DNA of 64,000 nt from Sipunculus nudus (GCA_026874595.1 CM049321.1:15023479-15087478); one strand, 5' to 3'; shown: positions 1-13,600, numbered from the stretch's first letter. The notes: generated by a model not told the origin, from the sequence alone. Program-made: numbers and translations.

Positions 1-206
1 GGTATTTACAAGTCCTATAGCTCAAAGAATATGGGTAACAGAGACCTAATTTCAGGTTTCCAAGGAGAAGTTTTATGAACCTTCCTGTATGTCAAGTGAG
101 AAGATTCTAGGACCAGTGGTTTTAATTTGACTAGCTTAATATGCAGACAGACGATGGACAAAGGGTGATTGCTATAGCTCAGCATGGCTAGAGTCAGCTG
201 AGCTAA
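1..206 (-). mobile_element. Truncated type C Helentron-like element (TAAAA end only)
   Basis: Matches the last part of the ~340-bp repeat unit at 26,489-28,862 (phrases ATGGGTAACAGAGACCTAAT and AAGATTCTAGG), then the conserved end: a GACAGACGATGGACAAAG tract, GATTGCTATAGCTCAGCATG and AGTCAGCTGAGCTAAT followed by A-rich sequence. The other end lies outside the window. No coding capacity is visible. Confidence 0.7.
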
Positions 207-1024
207 TAAAAAAAGCAATCATAAGTAATTACTTATTACTTATTAAGATTATTACTAAGATTATTATTTTGATTATTCATAAAATTGTAATAAGAGAATG
301 AATATTTTTATTCGAATAATTTTGAAATAAAGCAACAAAATCAACTAGATTATGGACAAGGGAGTTCTGGTATCTTCTACTAAATCTGTGATGGAAAAAG
401 TGAGGGATGGATCGTCTCTTTACATGACAGCCCTCCAAATGTGTGGCATAAGAGATTCTCAAGTATCCCAAGACACGTGGATGGACCAAAATAAATAAAA
501 GTTATTATAGGGAAGCACCAGTCATGTATACAAGATAATGCCATCACAGATATATGGACACTAAAAATTTTAGGCTGATAAGTCAAAACATTCCTTAATT
601 AAATGCATAAATGTATATAATGAATTTATGATTGCAGATTGTGCCACAAGTCTTATTGTCCAGATATGTAACAGATACTCCATTATCCTTGCCCCTGGGC
701 CAATCTTAGAATTATGTGGCCTGAATTCAGAATGATTATGTAGCTTCACTGAAAGCTTGGCTCATTAGAAAATCTGTGAATTCTGCCATTTTGTGGGCAT
801 TGCTATGGATAAAAGGATAAATACATTTTAATGATCCGGCTAAAAAAACAAGGTAAATTGAGAAAAACTAGCCCAGGTCTTATAGTCTTGGCGATGTATG
901 CCTGAATAATAAGAACATTTAAGTGATATAAGGGGCACTGGAAACAAACCATATTTGCAATTTCAACGTATTTCTGCCGACAGCGATCCAGGTGGCCGCT
1001 GGGGTGTCCGTTAGCAGGGATGAT
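207..1024. other. AT-rich spacer, no feature recognised
   Basis: Open frames here are short, lack splice-site support and show no recognisable protein. No inverted or tandem structure found by eye. Confidence 0.5.
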
Positions 1025-1028
1025 TTTA

Positions 1029-3926
1029 CGCCTAGTTCACAATCAGGTGTACACTTTTGTTTCATAAACTGTTATACTATTATCAACAATTATCTGTAGG
1101 CCATGACATCAAAGTCAGTATTTCTATCAATTCAGCATAAATAGTTGATCTAAATATTGAAAAACAGACTTGAATATATAAATTGAAAAAAAAGTTGTGA
1201 TATTTTTAATGAGTCAAGTGTAGCTTGTGCACTGTGTTATATTGTTGCAGGTAGATTTCTAATTTTTGTAATAATACCCTTTTACAAAATGATACCTTGG
1301 ACTGGGGATGTCTGTTGTCACTGTGGTATTTTATGAAATATGGACATTCCTGTAAGAAAAAAAACTAGAAGCTGCTAGTCAAGAATTTAACAAATTTACA
1401 ACACTACAGATAATATGCCTGATGTTATGCAGAGTTGGCATTTACTCTATATATCATTTTAAATGAGGACACCAAACTAGGTAGTGGGCTCAGTTTCATT
1501 TTGTTACCTCCTAATACACAACATTAAAGCATACTGTTAAAATCGGGTCAAACATTTTACCCAGGCAGGTCCTGATACAATAAATCTGCTTTCATCGATT
1601 ATTGTAAATTTTCCGCAAGGTTGCGTAGTGTCCGTAGACACTATTTCTCTGCTATTACAAATGTAACTATCCTCAGTTCTTAATGCTCTTGAGAAATTAT
1701 AACAGTCACTGTTTAGAAAAATATCAAAATCATTTTTCAATTTCATCCCATATGATATACAGATGGGCCAACATGTACAAATGTAGTGTCCGTAGACATG
1801 TAGTGTCCGTAGACAAAGCTGATCTAAGAACAGCTATTGTCTCCATCTACAGTAAAAACAAACTGTTTATTAGTCAAATTGTCATTAAATTATCCAGGTA
1901 TCAAGTACATAAATTAAAAAGTTTACAGATAAAGCTCAGTTTTTCTTTACCATTATTAGAAGATTATAACATACAAGTTTTTATGAGAAAAGCACCCTGT
2001 AATATATTCAAATACTTTATGTCCATTACACATAGTTTAAATACATCATCTTCAGAAAAAGGTTCTTTAGTAGAAATTAAAGTAGCTACTGTTCAGATAA
2101 ATATCAAAATTATTTTCCAGTTCCATTCCATATGATATACAAATTGGCCAATATGTACAAATGTAGTGTCCGTAAGTTTTTGTGTCATCTACAGTAAAAA
2201 CAAAATATTTATTAGCAAAAATTGCAAGTAAATTACCCAGGAATTGATAAATAAAAAGCAAAAGTTAATAATAGATCCCATTTTTTCTTTAACAACATCA
2301 GTGGATCAGCCAGGTTTTAATACCCTGTAATATATTATATTAAATAATTAATGGCAATTACAAATGGTAGTTTAAAAACATTCACATATTATTGATTTAC
2401 TGTATAAAAAAAGAAACAGAACTTCATTTCTCTTTTTTAGCTTGTGTGTCTCTTTTATCACAAGTTCCTTAATTTAAAACTGAACAACAGACATGGGTAG
2501 CTATCAATATTTTGAGAAGTGCCAGGATGAAAAGCAGCCATTATTGATTTTGAAACAGCATGGTCATCAGTGGTCATTGGCAACCAATCAGGAAACTACT
2601 GGCATCAGACTTCCAAAGAGTCTTTGACACTTTTAAAAGTAATAAGCATTTAATAATGCTGTTTTTAGATAAATTTCTCAATCTGATACTGACTCTTATA
2701 TACCAGTAGGATTCTTATCAAGTTTATTGAGAAGGGGGTTTATAACCATAGTTTATAGAGAAAGTTGAAAAACCACTTATTCTTGAGAATTAACACACAT
2801 TTGATTATTATGCATTTTATCAAAAAAATCTTTGAACAATGGTCATTTAGGTTAATTTTTATATAGTTTATACAGACAGGTTATTTGAAAGGATATGGAT
2901 TGACTCTAAATGAAGAACACTATTTCAATCTGAAAAAGTTGTGTGTTCTTTATCAACCCAGATCAAAACATATGATGCACAGTGTCCATATACATTAAAG
3001 AGAAAAGGTTTATAACCTTTTATTGTTAAATCATGTTATTCAAGTAGGATAAGAATTATTAGAATAAGATTATTAGAATAAGTATAAGAAACAATCAGAT
3101 CAAAATGACATATGATGCTTCATCTAAGTGTTAAAGTTTCACATTTGATACTTCTTTCAGTTACCATCTTATCTTTAAATGATGTACTGTTTAGGACCTG
3201 CTGCACTACCTTATATATAGCTTATAAATAGCTCATTATGGTTGATGTTTAATTCTGAAGTCTGAACTTTCATAACTTTTTACATCTGTGTAACAGTGAC
3301 TTTTGAGTGTTAGATACTGTTATTTTGAATTAATCATACATGATACCTATATTGTGGTTCATGTAGTGTCCGTAGACAAAACATTACCAGTTTAACATCC
3401 TATTAAATTTTTTTCCCTGGAAAATTACTTTTCTAAGGCTAGGGTTAGATTTTACATGCTTGATTGTTCACAGTATTATAAGTTAAAACCCTCCAGCCTA
3501 ACAGAGGAAATTCACAGCAAGTGTTTCTGAGTAAATTTACCAAAAATTTAATTTTCATATTTATCACATATTTACAGGACAAAGAGCAAAATATGAAAAT
3601 ACTCATTCCATAACTGATTTGTTTATATTGGTTATGTTAGTGAACAGAATCACTGGGTATATCATTCACACAATTAAAGTGTTTTACAGGTATCCATTCA
3701 GAGTTTTTATATCTTCTCTTAAATATGTAGTGTCCGTAGACAGAACTTTGCCACCAGTATTCATTATCTGGTTAAACCAAAACGGTTAATGTTTGTGCTC
3801 TGAAATTTTTTTCCTGATTCCCCCAGGGAAAGGTTGTTTATGCAACAAAGTGACTCACATGTGACATGATTTTGAAAATTTCACTAAACTGCAACATAAA
3901 GTGTACACCTGATTGTGAACTAGGCG
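1029..3926. mobile_element. 2.9-kb inverted-repeat DNA element with TTTA target duplication
   Basis: The ends are perfect 29-bp inverted repeats (1,029-1,057 and 3,898-3,926), beginning CGCCTAGTTCACAATCAGG. TTTA flanks both ends (1,025-1,028 and 3,927-3,930), consistent with a 3-4 bp target duplication. The interior is AT-rich with no recognisable transposase; the 150-codon frame at 1,683-2,135 has no known motif. It carries five perfect copies of the 16-mer GTAGTGTCCGTAGACA (1,625; 1,783; 1,800; 3,363; 3,727) and a truncated one at 2,163. A ~390-bp diverged tandem duplication (about 1,720-1,900 against 2,100-2,245) accounts for some of these. Probably a non-autonomous DNA transposon; superfamily not assignable from ends alone. 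Confidence 0.75.
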
Positions 3927-3930
3927 TTTA

Positions 3931-4543
3931 GCCATTGGGCAAACAAAAAGTGTCTGCCCCAGAGGGGTTCTAAAAGAGGAAAAAAGCTTGGTCGGCCCAT
4001 AAACTGTCCGTTAGGCGGGGTGTCCACCCCAGAGGGGAGTCTGCAGCCTGCCAGTGAGGTTTCACTGTCCAACAAAATAAGCAATCCAATTTCAATAGCA
4101 TACAAAATTTCAGGCTGATACATTACACCACTCCTGAGATAAATGCATGTATGTATTCTACCAATATGTGATTGTATTTGGCCCAAGCAATCTTTGTGTG
4201 TATGAGAAATCTAGCCAAGATGGATATCAATATACAAAATTTCAGGCCGATATGCCAATTAAAATGTCTGAGCTGCTGGAGCTCAAAATTGGCAAGTTTC
4301 TTTTGTAAATAAATATTAAACTTTATGATGCCATATGGATTAAAATTGAAGTGGGTGGTGCCTGAGAACCCTTCCTTTAATATTTTTTTGGGAGCTGCAG
4401 TGCTGGACACAGTGTGTACATTTATATAGTAAAATCTCCCTGCATGGAAGTCAAAGTGACTTATGATGAACCTTTGACTGTGTGACTTACCTGAGGTTCA
4501 GCACAACATGTTTTTATCTGCTAGTGCCTACAGCAAAAGGGTT
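3931..4543. other. Spacer, no gene recognised
   Basis: Contains short diverged repeats (GCCCCAGAGGGG near 3,957 and CACCCCAGAGGGG near 4,025). No coding signal is convincing. Confidence 0.4.
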
Positions 4544-4822
4544 ATGCATTTATCCTTGTTCATCTGTGTGTGTTTGTTCACAACATGTCTCATGCAATCA
4601 TGAATGGAATCTAATGGGATTTTCAGGGCCTTTTTTGGAACGCGCCAATAAAGAATCAATTAGCTTTTGGTATGGATCCTGCACATGATCAGGATTCAGG
4701 AACTTACAAGGTATCTTCACAAATGTAGTCACTTATGCACAAAGGAACCTGGAAATATGGGCTGAATCAGTGAATGCATGCACATAGTGGAGGCTTGCAT
4801 TCCTGAAAAAGCAGATTTCTAG
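4544..4822 (+). mobile_element. Helitron-like unit E1 (3' end CTAG)
   Basis: Diverged copy of the unit at 5,190-5,512; shared stretches include CAGGGCCTTTTTTGG with GCCAATAAAGAATCAATTAG, and GAGGCTTGCATTCC. It ends GCAGATTTCTAG at 4,822 followed by T, as canonical Helitrons do. The terminal hairpin is degraded in this copy. Start is approximate. Confidence 0.5.
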
Positions 4823-5189
4823 TATGGTTATAATTTAACTTCAAACTCTGAGCATGAAATTTGAAAAAGTGGGTTATTCATTTTAATTGAGTTTGAAACT
4901 ACAAGGTTTTATTGTATATATGATTAAACTGATTTTTTTTACCTTCACAGAAAGTTAATTATGTTTGATCCTCTGCCGGGAGAATGCCAGCACACCTGAC
5001 TTAACAATATAGGATACAGAAAACACAGGCGACATGGTTAAAGGTTGAGGAGGTGTTTTCCCTATTACTCTGACGTCAGGAAGCCCCATTCGTACCTGTC
5101 TGATGCATGAAGAATGGAGCAACAAACAAGAATTATATTTCAATCACACCTGCTAACTGTACTCATCAGTCCTTGGTTTGTCTCCCTCC

Positions 5190-5512
5190 AGGAGGGTATG
5201 CATTCATCCCTGTTCGTATGTTAGTATGTGTGTGATTCACACATTCATGATGATATCTCATGAAATATTCAGGGCCTTTTTGGGTAAGGGCCAATGAAGA
5301 ATCAATTAGATTTTGACATGGATGTGGCACAAAATCATATACAGGAATGCCATCAAGGAATATTCATAAATATACCGTCACTTATGCATGAATGTATATG
5401 GGAATATGGGCCGAATAAGTGAATTCACATAAACACAGTTTCGGGACTATCCCACAACAGGGACCCCCCAGTCATGGCGGAGGCTTGCATTCCTTAGAAT
5501 GCAGATTTCAAG
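5190..5512 (+). mobile_element. Helitron-like unit E2 with terminal hairpin
   Basis: Same family as E1. The 3' terminus has a clear hairpin TGCATTC-CTTA-GAATGCA (5,486-5,503), then GATTT and CAAG, a one-base variant of the CTAG seen in the other copies. Start is approximate; a CCCTCC-A-GGAGGG palindrome lies just upstream near 5,183. Confidence 0.55.
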
Positions 5513-6525
5513 TTTATTTATATGTTCACACTGAGTAATCTTACCAATCTGATACAATAAAGCTTTATATGCAGTTATGGCTGAATTGCAAAGAGTTAAT
5601 GAGCAAAAACTAGAAATTTCAAGTATGGGAACTGATGTACTATACTCTGTTCCATCAACCTGTGTCCACCTGAATTTTGGAGATATTTTTTTCAACGTTT
5701 ACTTTAAAATAATTTCCTAGAAAGCTGCATATGGAAGTCAATGCTTAATAATTGGCAAATAAGAATTTTACAAAGCAATCCACAATGAGGCTCTGACCTC
5801 TGACCCAGACCTATGGTAATGCACAATTTCAAAGAAAACTTTTAAGAGTTTAACTTAACTGGAGAAACTGTGAAATGTTTGATGGTGGTGCCAATATAAA
5901 GTCCTCTAAACAAGATAAAAAAACTACATTAACACAAATTTTAGGGCATTCCATCCACTCACTCTTGAGTACAGCCCTATTCTGTCATGATCACTCTCAT
6001 TGGCTCATTGTAAAGGTCATGACCCAAATTTATTGTCTTACAGCATTTTGTCAAAATAACATATTTTCCCATGGCATCTGTGTGCTGACATCAGGTGCCA
6101 CATTCCCTCCTAAAATTTCCCGTTTAGCGTTGTTTATACATCAAGATCATACCTCTCAAACCACACCCATGAAATGAGGTCAGGTAAAACCTCCAGTGTT
6201 CAAAGGGAGATGATATGATCATGATAGATGCTGACATTGCTCCCAAGGCCAAAGTACAGAATCAAAGTATACATGTAAAGAGATCAGATGCCAGCATCAG
6301 GTGTGAGGCATGCAAAAACAATAGGTGAGCATCTACTGTCACTTTCAGTCTGTGCATCAAGGTGTTCACACCTGATTTCTGATGTTGTTTTACAGATATT
6401 TATTTATAAAAATCAAATAAATTCTCATTTATACATTATTGGCAAAAATGTTACAGATGCTCCCTCACACTTGCAGTATATAACACATATATTATATATG
6501 TAAGGGATGAAAATATAACTGGCCT
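5513..6525. other. Spacer, no feature recognised
   Basis: Only short open frames without motifs or matched splice sites. Confidence 0.4.
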
Positions 6526-6529
6526 CATT

Positions 6530-6771
6530 GTGGATTCTAACCATTTCTGTGACTCAAAATGCCTCTTCAAAAAAGCAAACTTCACCAGCAAGACAAGTAG
6601 GAGTCTCGCAGGAAATGTTCCTTCCCAAGAAGTTGGGAGTCTATTCCTGGGGTCACACAATTTAACTGGGTGGGGCATTATGCCACAACATTCACCAATT
6701 TGCTTGATCCCACTGCTGCCACCATTGTTACATAGAAAACTGGCCAAAATGTGGATTCAAAACGTGTAACA
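6530..6771 (-). mobile_element. Remnant of an LTR retroelement: LTR end, primer-binding site and leader
   Basis: On the minus strand the sequence reads GTAACA, then A, then TGGTGGCAGCAGTGGGATC. This is the usual layout of an LTR 3' end followed by a primer-binding site starting TGG in invertebrate gypsy-type elements (family knowledge). The LTR end is bracketed by a 46-bp inverted repeat, TGTTACA at 6,726 and TGTAACA ending 6,771. Leader-like sequence follows to about 6,530 with no intact gag. A 98-codon minus frame here has no gag motif. Confidence 0.4.
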
Positions 6772-7369
6772 AAGCGGTGACACACAAGTCAGATGTTTTA
6801 CCTCCTTCGATTGCCTCCAATCAACTGATTTTACATGAAAAATTGGTAGGATGAGTAGATGTGAGCAAGCTGCCAGCTAAATTTTTTTATGTCACAGATT
6901 TTCTAGCTGATTTTATTTGGCTGGAAAATTTGGTAGATGTGAATATGGAACTGAAATAATCAGTCAATCTTTTAGCTTTCTTCATCATTTATAATGACAC
7001 AGAAATCAAGAGGACAAAACAAAAGTGACCTAAAAGGAAAAATCTGGCGATCAGTGTTCACGTGAAAGCTGCTGGAGTGCAGGCTCTTAACTGCCTCTGA
7101 GACTTGTAGATTTTTCCAACCACTTAAAATAAAATGGCATGCAAAAAAGAATTGGTTGATGGGAGGTTTAATAGAGCAATAAGCTAGTTTCACTTGCTAG
7201 GCCAGTATATAGGAGCACTGTTGTGTCCTGTTACATATAAATTATTTTTGTTCTGAAGAATCAGTAAAATGTTTGTTTTCTTTCATTATGAATCAAGTAA
7301 TTGATTCCACTTTATATAATAGATAGCAAAGGATATTGCACATGCATATGCAAAGAAGCATATTCTTTT

Positions 7370-7460
7370 TCATATTAATTTTGTGCGGATACAATGTAAT
7401 TTCCCAGCTTGGGATAAATAAAGTATATCTTATTTTATCTTATCTTATCTTTTAAATTAA
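7370..7460 (+). mobile_element. 3' tail of a CR1/L2-like LINE
   Basis: CCCAGCTTGGGATAAATAAA followed by TATCTTATTTTATCTTATCTTATC is the classic end of a non-LTR retrotransposon with a TATCT-type microsatellite tail. Only the extreme 3' end is present, as is common for 5'-truncated LINE insertions. The type G element begins 6 bp downstream. Confidence 0.55.
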
Positions 7461-7465
7461 TTAAA

Positions 7466-9888
7466 ACAAGGCCTACAGGCCTAATGCGAACCTGTGCAAA
7501 GTTTGGGAGTACGAATGGAGGTTTATTTTTAAAATTTAATATTGATCCTCGTTAAGTCCAGCATTTCTACCCTAGTCATTATGATTTCCGCAAAATGGAC
7601 GTTTCAGACCTGCAAGTTTCAGACTAGGACATTTAAAACTAGAATATGGGTAGTCGACAAGCGACTAAATCAGAGTGGGACGAGTGAAGTGAGGCATAGA
7701 TTAAGTGGCAAGGTGAATAGAGTGAGGTGTGTTGCATAATAGCATGGATGTCTGCAGCGTAAACGTGAATGAAGGTGGTGCCACCTGTCATAAAATCGAG
7801 AAAATTGTCCAGGATGTATAAACCTGCAAAATTTCAGGTGGATAAGTCAAACCACTGTTGAGATATGAGTGATTTTATCCCAAGGGAGATGAACAGATGG
7901 ACACTATGCATAAGTGGTTGCAGGTGGCGCCACCAGTTTTGCGTATGATGAAGAGCTATGTGAGATCTATACACAAGCAAAATTTTGGCCCAATCAGTCA
8001 AAGAGTAGCAGAGATATGAGCTTGGATGTCTGCAGAGTAAACGTGCATGTAGGTGGCACCACCTGTCATAAAATTGCGAAAGTTGTCCAGGATGAATAAA
8101 CCTGCAAAATTTCAGATGGATAAGTCAAACCACTTCTGAGATATGAGTAATTTTATCCCAAGGCAGATGAACAGATGTATGCTGTGAAAAATTGTTGCAG
8201 GTGGTGCCACCAGTTTTGCCTATGATAAAGAGCTATGTCAGATCTATACACATGCAAAATTTTGGCCCAATCTGTCAAACGGTTCCTGATATATGAGCTT
8301 GGATGTCTGCAGAGTAAACCTGAATGTGGGTGGTGCCACCTGTCATAAAATCGAGAAAGCTGTCCAGGATGTATAAACCTGCAAAATTTCAGGAGGATAA
8401 GTCAAACTTCTGCTGAGATATGAGTGATTTTATCCCATGGCAGATGAACAGATGGCACTGTGCAAAAATGGTTGCAGGTGAAGCCACCATTTTTGCCTAT
8501 GATGATGAGCTCTGTGAGATCTATAAACAAGCAAAATTTTGGCCCAATCCGTCAAACGGTTCCCGAGATATGAGCTTGGATGTCTGCAGAGTAAACGTGA
8601 ATGTAGGTGGCGCCACCTGTCATAAAATGGAGAAAGCTGTCCAGGATGTATAAACCTGCAAAATTTCAGGTGGAAAAGTCAAACCACTGCTGAGATATGA
8701 GTGATTTTATCCCAAGGCAGATGAACAGATGGATGCTGTGCAAAAATGGTTGCAGGTGGTGCCACTATTTTTAGTGTATGTTATAAAGCTATCAAAGGGT
8801 TTCATTTGTGCAAAATTTTTAGCCTGATCGGTCAAACGGTTCCTGATATGTGGGTTTATTTGTGGAAACAGACGCACATATAGTAGCTTGGCAGCAAGGA
8901 AAGGATAGAGGTCAACCAAAAATGAGGGCGCAGCAGTTCACATGACCTGATGATAAACCCGATTCGCTTAAAATGCAAACCAAGTTTTTTTAACAGTTGA
9001 AAGATATAGTTCCAATAATCTGGGAATTCTGCATCTAGACATTGTGTCTAGAGGTCTAGACGCTGTGTCTAGACGTCTAGGCACATTGTCAAGACACCCG
9101 CCAGAGCCAGGTCAGTTGCCATGGTGATGTCTGGACCCCACCTGTGTGTACTGAGTGACCTCTTGACTTGGCTGCTGAAACTCAGCATGTTGTCAAATCT
9201 GTTTTCAAACACAGAAAGCCTTTTTCAATTGGCTACAATGCTTTTTTAAAGCTGTATTTACCCAATCTATTATAAAACTGGCAGAACCCTACCATAGAAT
9301 AATTCTTGTAAAGTTTAAACCAATCTGCTTAACAGTTTCATCATAAATCAGTGTATAAGCTAGAAGAGTTTAAAATTACATTTTCTCTTGTAAAAAACAC
9401 ATAAATGTAGATGGCGCCACCAATACCTCAATTTCAGATATGACATATGTGACAAACATTGGTATAAAATTTGGTGATTATAGCTCTAGCCGTTTCTGTG
9501 ATTTTTATTTTAGTGTGCTTTTTTGGACAGATGACTAAGTTCAACCTGCTGTAACCTCGGCCAAAAATCTCCGAACTGGAACCATTTGAACAAACTTGAG
9601 AAAGATTGTTCCAGGGATCATTTCTGTGAAATATTGGACAATTTGGCTGGACAGTTTCGGAGAAGACCATTTTTAAAGCTTTTTTAGTGTTTTCCCTATA
9701 AAATCTAAGAAAATGCAGTTAGAAAAAAAATAAACAAAAAATCCGATAGAGTTTTTCAGATGACTGATTATTTGCAAAAAATTTGGTGATGCTAGCTTCT
9801 GCCGTTTTTGAGATAGCTATGGTTAACGTATGGACGACGCACGACGGACGCCGCCGCACCATCGCATAAGCTCACACGTTCACTAAAA
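7466..9888 (-). mobile_element. Type G Helentron-like element, copy G1
   Basis: Left end reads ACAAGGCCTACAGGCCTAAT, a hairpin of stem AGGCC with loop TACA, then the 11-mer GCGAACCTGTG (7,486-7,496). The right end carries a mutated inverse of that 11-mer and TAAAA at 9,888, after a GGACGACGC-type minisatellite. There are no terminal inverted repeats at the very ends and no target duplication. About 170 bp in, at 7,634, is a TAGAATATGGGTAGTCGAC block shared with copy C2 and with 54,950. The interior is tandem GGTGGCGCCACC repeats, then a ~450-bp segment (9,400-9,888) repeated in G2. No protein-coding capacity, so a non-autonomous element. Confidence 0.65.
7774..8760. repeat. Dimeric ~278-bp tandem repeat with GGTGGCGCCACC palindromes
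   Basis: GGTGG(C/T)GCCACC or close variants recur at 7,774, 7,923, 8,052, 8,200 and 8,329, then about 8,477, 8,605 and 8,756. Spacings alternate between about 149 and 129 bp, so the unit is a dimer of two related monomers. Each monomer has CAAAATTT followed by a GTCAAAC...GAGATATGAG block. Confidence 0.8.
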
Positions 9889-10647
9889 ATATCCTTGTCC
9901 TGTCAGAGGTATGAGGAGGCAGGACACAGAGCTGGCAAACAAAATTATAACTGAACTTGAGCGGTGGACAAGTGTCAACATCCTGGCCATCACCTTTACC
10001 ATTCAGCATGACATGCGTTCTGTTATAAGTGTGCATTTCAGAAATTAACACCTGTATTCTATGGTTACCATACATTCAAAAGACATCTCATGTCATGCAC
10101 TATGAAAACATGATCTATCAAGTCTTGATGAGAATACTGACCTATAAAGCAATACTTGGGTATCTTGGAAATATAGAAGGTACATACAATGATTGATTAA
10201 AATTTGATCATTGGTCATTCTTATCTTTCAGTCACTGAATACAATTTTACAATCAATTCTTACCACTGTTTTATATATCTCCCTTAATTATGACTATGTA
10301 TTCTAATTTTATCACTATGTTCTTTACCTGAATTAGTAGGACAGCTGCTTGGATTTTAAACTGACCATACTTTAGTCTGTTTCCCCTTTACTTCCACAAC
10401 AAGGTTCAAAGCTTTTCACAAAAAAAAGAAATTCCTGGATTTTTTTCATATGAATTTTCAAAATTTGAGTATACATATAATTTGTTCTACCTAATCCACA
10501 TTTGACATATTTCCATTATTGGATTTCCATTGTACAACAAATATTACATGAAGTGAGTTAAGTGAAACAAAGGCATTTTGGGCAACTTTACACACTACCC
10601 GGTCTATCAAGGTAGCATCGCTGGTAAAATACCAAAAAAATCAAATA
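9889..10647. other. Spacer between two type G elements
   Basis: No coding or repeat structure recognised; AT-rich. Confidence 0.4.
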
Positions 10648-13600
10648 ACAAGGCCTACAGGCCTAATGCAAACCTGTACTTTGGGAAATACACCAGGTAT
10701 AATGCTTGACTTACAGTCAGCTGTGCTAAAAATGATTGTAGCTGGCACCACCAGTCTTGTATACAACGAAGCTATCAGAGATATATACATATCTTGTATA
10801 TGACAAAGTATTTAATAGGTATATATATGCCCAATTTCAGGATGATATATCAAATTCCTCTATAGAAATAAGCAGGCACAAATGTCACACACTGTGCAAA
10901 AGTCATTGTAGATGGTGACACCTGTCTTGTGAACGAGAAACCCATCAAAGACACAGAAACAGGTCAAAATATCAGGCCAATACATCAAACTTACCTTAAG
11001 TCTGATGCATGGGGCTGACCATGCTCAGGTGAGAAAGGCAGTTGCCCTGAGTGAACTGTGATAAATTTGCTGGCTCAGGCTACTGCACTGAGTGAACTCA
11101 TGACCTGCACCTGGCTAGACTGGGTGAAATTTTGACCTGTACCTGGCTGCACTGAGTGGACTCTTGACCTGTTGCCTAATCTGATACAGTTGGCAGTCTG
11201 CCAAAGCTATAAATAGATTGGCTCCACATGCAGCCCTGAGAGGCATGACACCCATGAGGTGATCACATGGTGCCCATGAGGTGTTCACATGTCACCCATG
11301 AGGGGATCACATGCCTTGTGCTTGGCTGCACTGACTGAACTCTTGACCTATATCTGGCTGCACTGAATGAACTCTTGATCTATTGCCAAATCTGAAACAG
11401 TTGGCAGTTTCTTAACCTATTTAAATATACAGACACAATCTTAGCCTGTTGGCAAATCTGTTTACACATACTGAAAGACTTTGGCTAAAATGCATTTTTT
11501 CAAGCTGACATATTCATAAACTTTTTATCAAAATATCTAGAATAATAAAAGATGCAGTTCTTTCATAAATAAGCTGAATCCCACAACATTTGATATGTGA
11601 CAGATTATTGCATAAAATCTGGGGATGGTAGTTCCTGCTATTCTGAGAAATGATATTCATACAAAAAAAGGTCAATGCAGGTGGCGCCACCAATACCTGA
11701 ATTTCATATATGGCTCATGTGACCAACACTGGCAGAAAATTTGGTGATGACAGCTCCAGCCGTTTCTAAGATTGTCAATTTAGTATGCTTTTTCGAACAG
11801 ATGACTAGGTACAACTTCCTGTAATTCCAGCATCTAATTCATCTAACTTGAACCATTTCAACAAACTTGATAGAGATGGTATAAAAGATTATTTCTGTGG
11901 AATATTTGAACAAATTGGCTTCACCGTTTCGTCAGAGAAGATTTTTAAAGGTTTTTATAGCTTTTTCTCTATAAAATCTGAGAAAATGCAGATTTTTTTC
12001 AGATGGCTAATTTATTAATTTAAATTTCATGATGCTAGCTCCAGTCATTTTCGAAATAGTATGGGTTAACATATACCTGTGATTGTAAACATGGCCTGGC
12101 ATGAGGAATATCTAAAATCATAAATCTACATTTTGAAAAAGTTTTTAAAAAACATTCTTGTCAATTTTAACCAAAGATAACCTGAAATCTAAATAAGAAT
12201 TATTTAGGGGATTATTCTTGTAAAATATTTAACAAATTGGCCTCAGTGGCGTCAGTCAAAAAACATTTTGCAGGTTTATAACTCATATGGAAAAATAAAG
12301 CAAAATGGCTAAGTTAAGCTTCCCATAACTCAGCCAAAAATTTCTGAACCAAAACCATTTGAACGAGATTGAATTATCAACATCTAAGGATAATTAATGT
12401 GTGAGATTTAAGAATTTGGCCTAGTGGTTTTTGAGAAGAAGATCTTTGTAGCCACTGAGCTAAAATGGGCTGTTATGGCATATGACTAAATTCAGCTTCC
12501 CATAACTCAGCCTAAAGTCACTGAACTGAAACCATTTAAACAAACTTCAGAAAGCACTACCCTAGGATCATTTCTGTGCAATATTAAACAATGTGGCCAT
12601 ATGTTTTCAGAAAAGAAGTTTTTTGTAGCTGTCAGTAGGATACAGGCACTGATGACCCCCGTACAAAACAGGCCGATGCAGGTGGCGCCACCTATACCTC
12701 AAATTCAGATATGACTCACGTGACCAACACTGGCATAAAATTTGGTGATGATAGCTTCAGCCGTTTCTGAGATTGTAATTTTAGTATGTTTTTTTGGACA
12801 GATGACTAAGTTCAACTAGCTGTAACTCGGCCAAAAATCCCCGAACTTAAACCATTTGAACAAACTTGAGAGAGATTGTTCGAGGGATCATTTGTGTGAA
12901 ATATTGGACAATTTGGCTGAACAGTTTCGGAGAAGAAGATTTTTAAAGGTTTTTTAGCGTTTTCCCTATAAAATCTAAGAAAATGCATTTAGCCAAAAAA
13001 TAAGCATAATCCGATAAAGTTTTTTAGATGACTAATTTTTTGCATAAAATTTCGTGATGCTTTATCTTGCCATTTTCAGGATAGTATAGGTTAACATACA
13101 GACAACAGACGACGGACGACGGACAATGCCACACCATTGCATAAGCTCACAGGTTCGCTAAAAATCTAAGAAAATGCAGAATTTTTCAGATGGCTAATTT
13201 TTTGCATTAAATTTCATGATGCTAGCTCCAGTTGTTTTCAAAATAGTATGGGTTAACGTACAGACGATGGACACTGCCACATCATCACATTAGCTCACAG
13301 GTTCGCTAAAAATTACTACAGGTGCATACTGAATGCAAAATTATAATACAGACACATCTCACTGATGGCAAAATCTTGAATTAAGTTGAGTATGGTTACC
13401 AATTATTTATAATCCATGTACAGCCGTCTTTATATACCCACAGAGAGCTGTATACCTGTGATTGGAAACATTGCCTGGCATGAAGAATATCTAAATTCAT
13501 GAATCTACATTTTTTAAAAGCTTTTAAAAAAACATTCTTGTCAATATTAACCATAGATATCCTGAAATCTAAATGTCTATAGAGGCATGATACAACGGAT

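Noticed and set aside
1683-2135. 150-codon + strand frame
   Set aside because: AT-rich, spans the duplicated 16-mer region of the inverted-repeat element, no motif.
6451-6747. 98-codon minus frame as gag
   Set aside because: It starts at the LTR/primer-site junction but shows no gag motif and is short.
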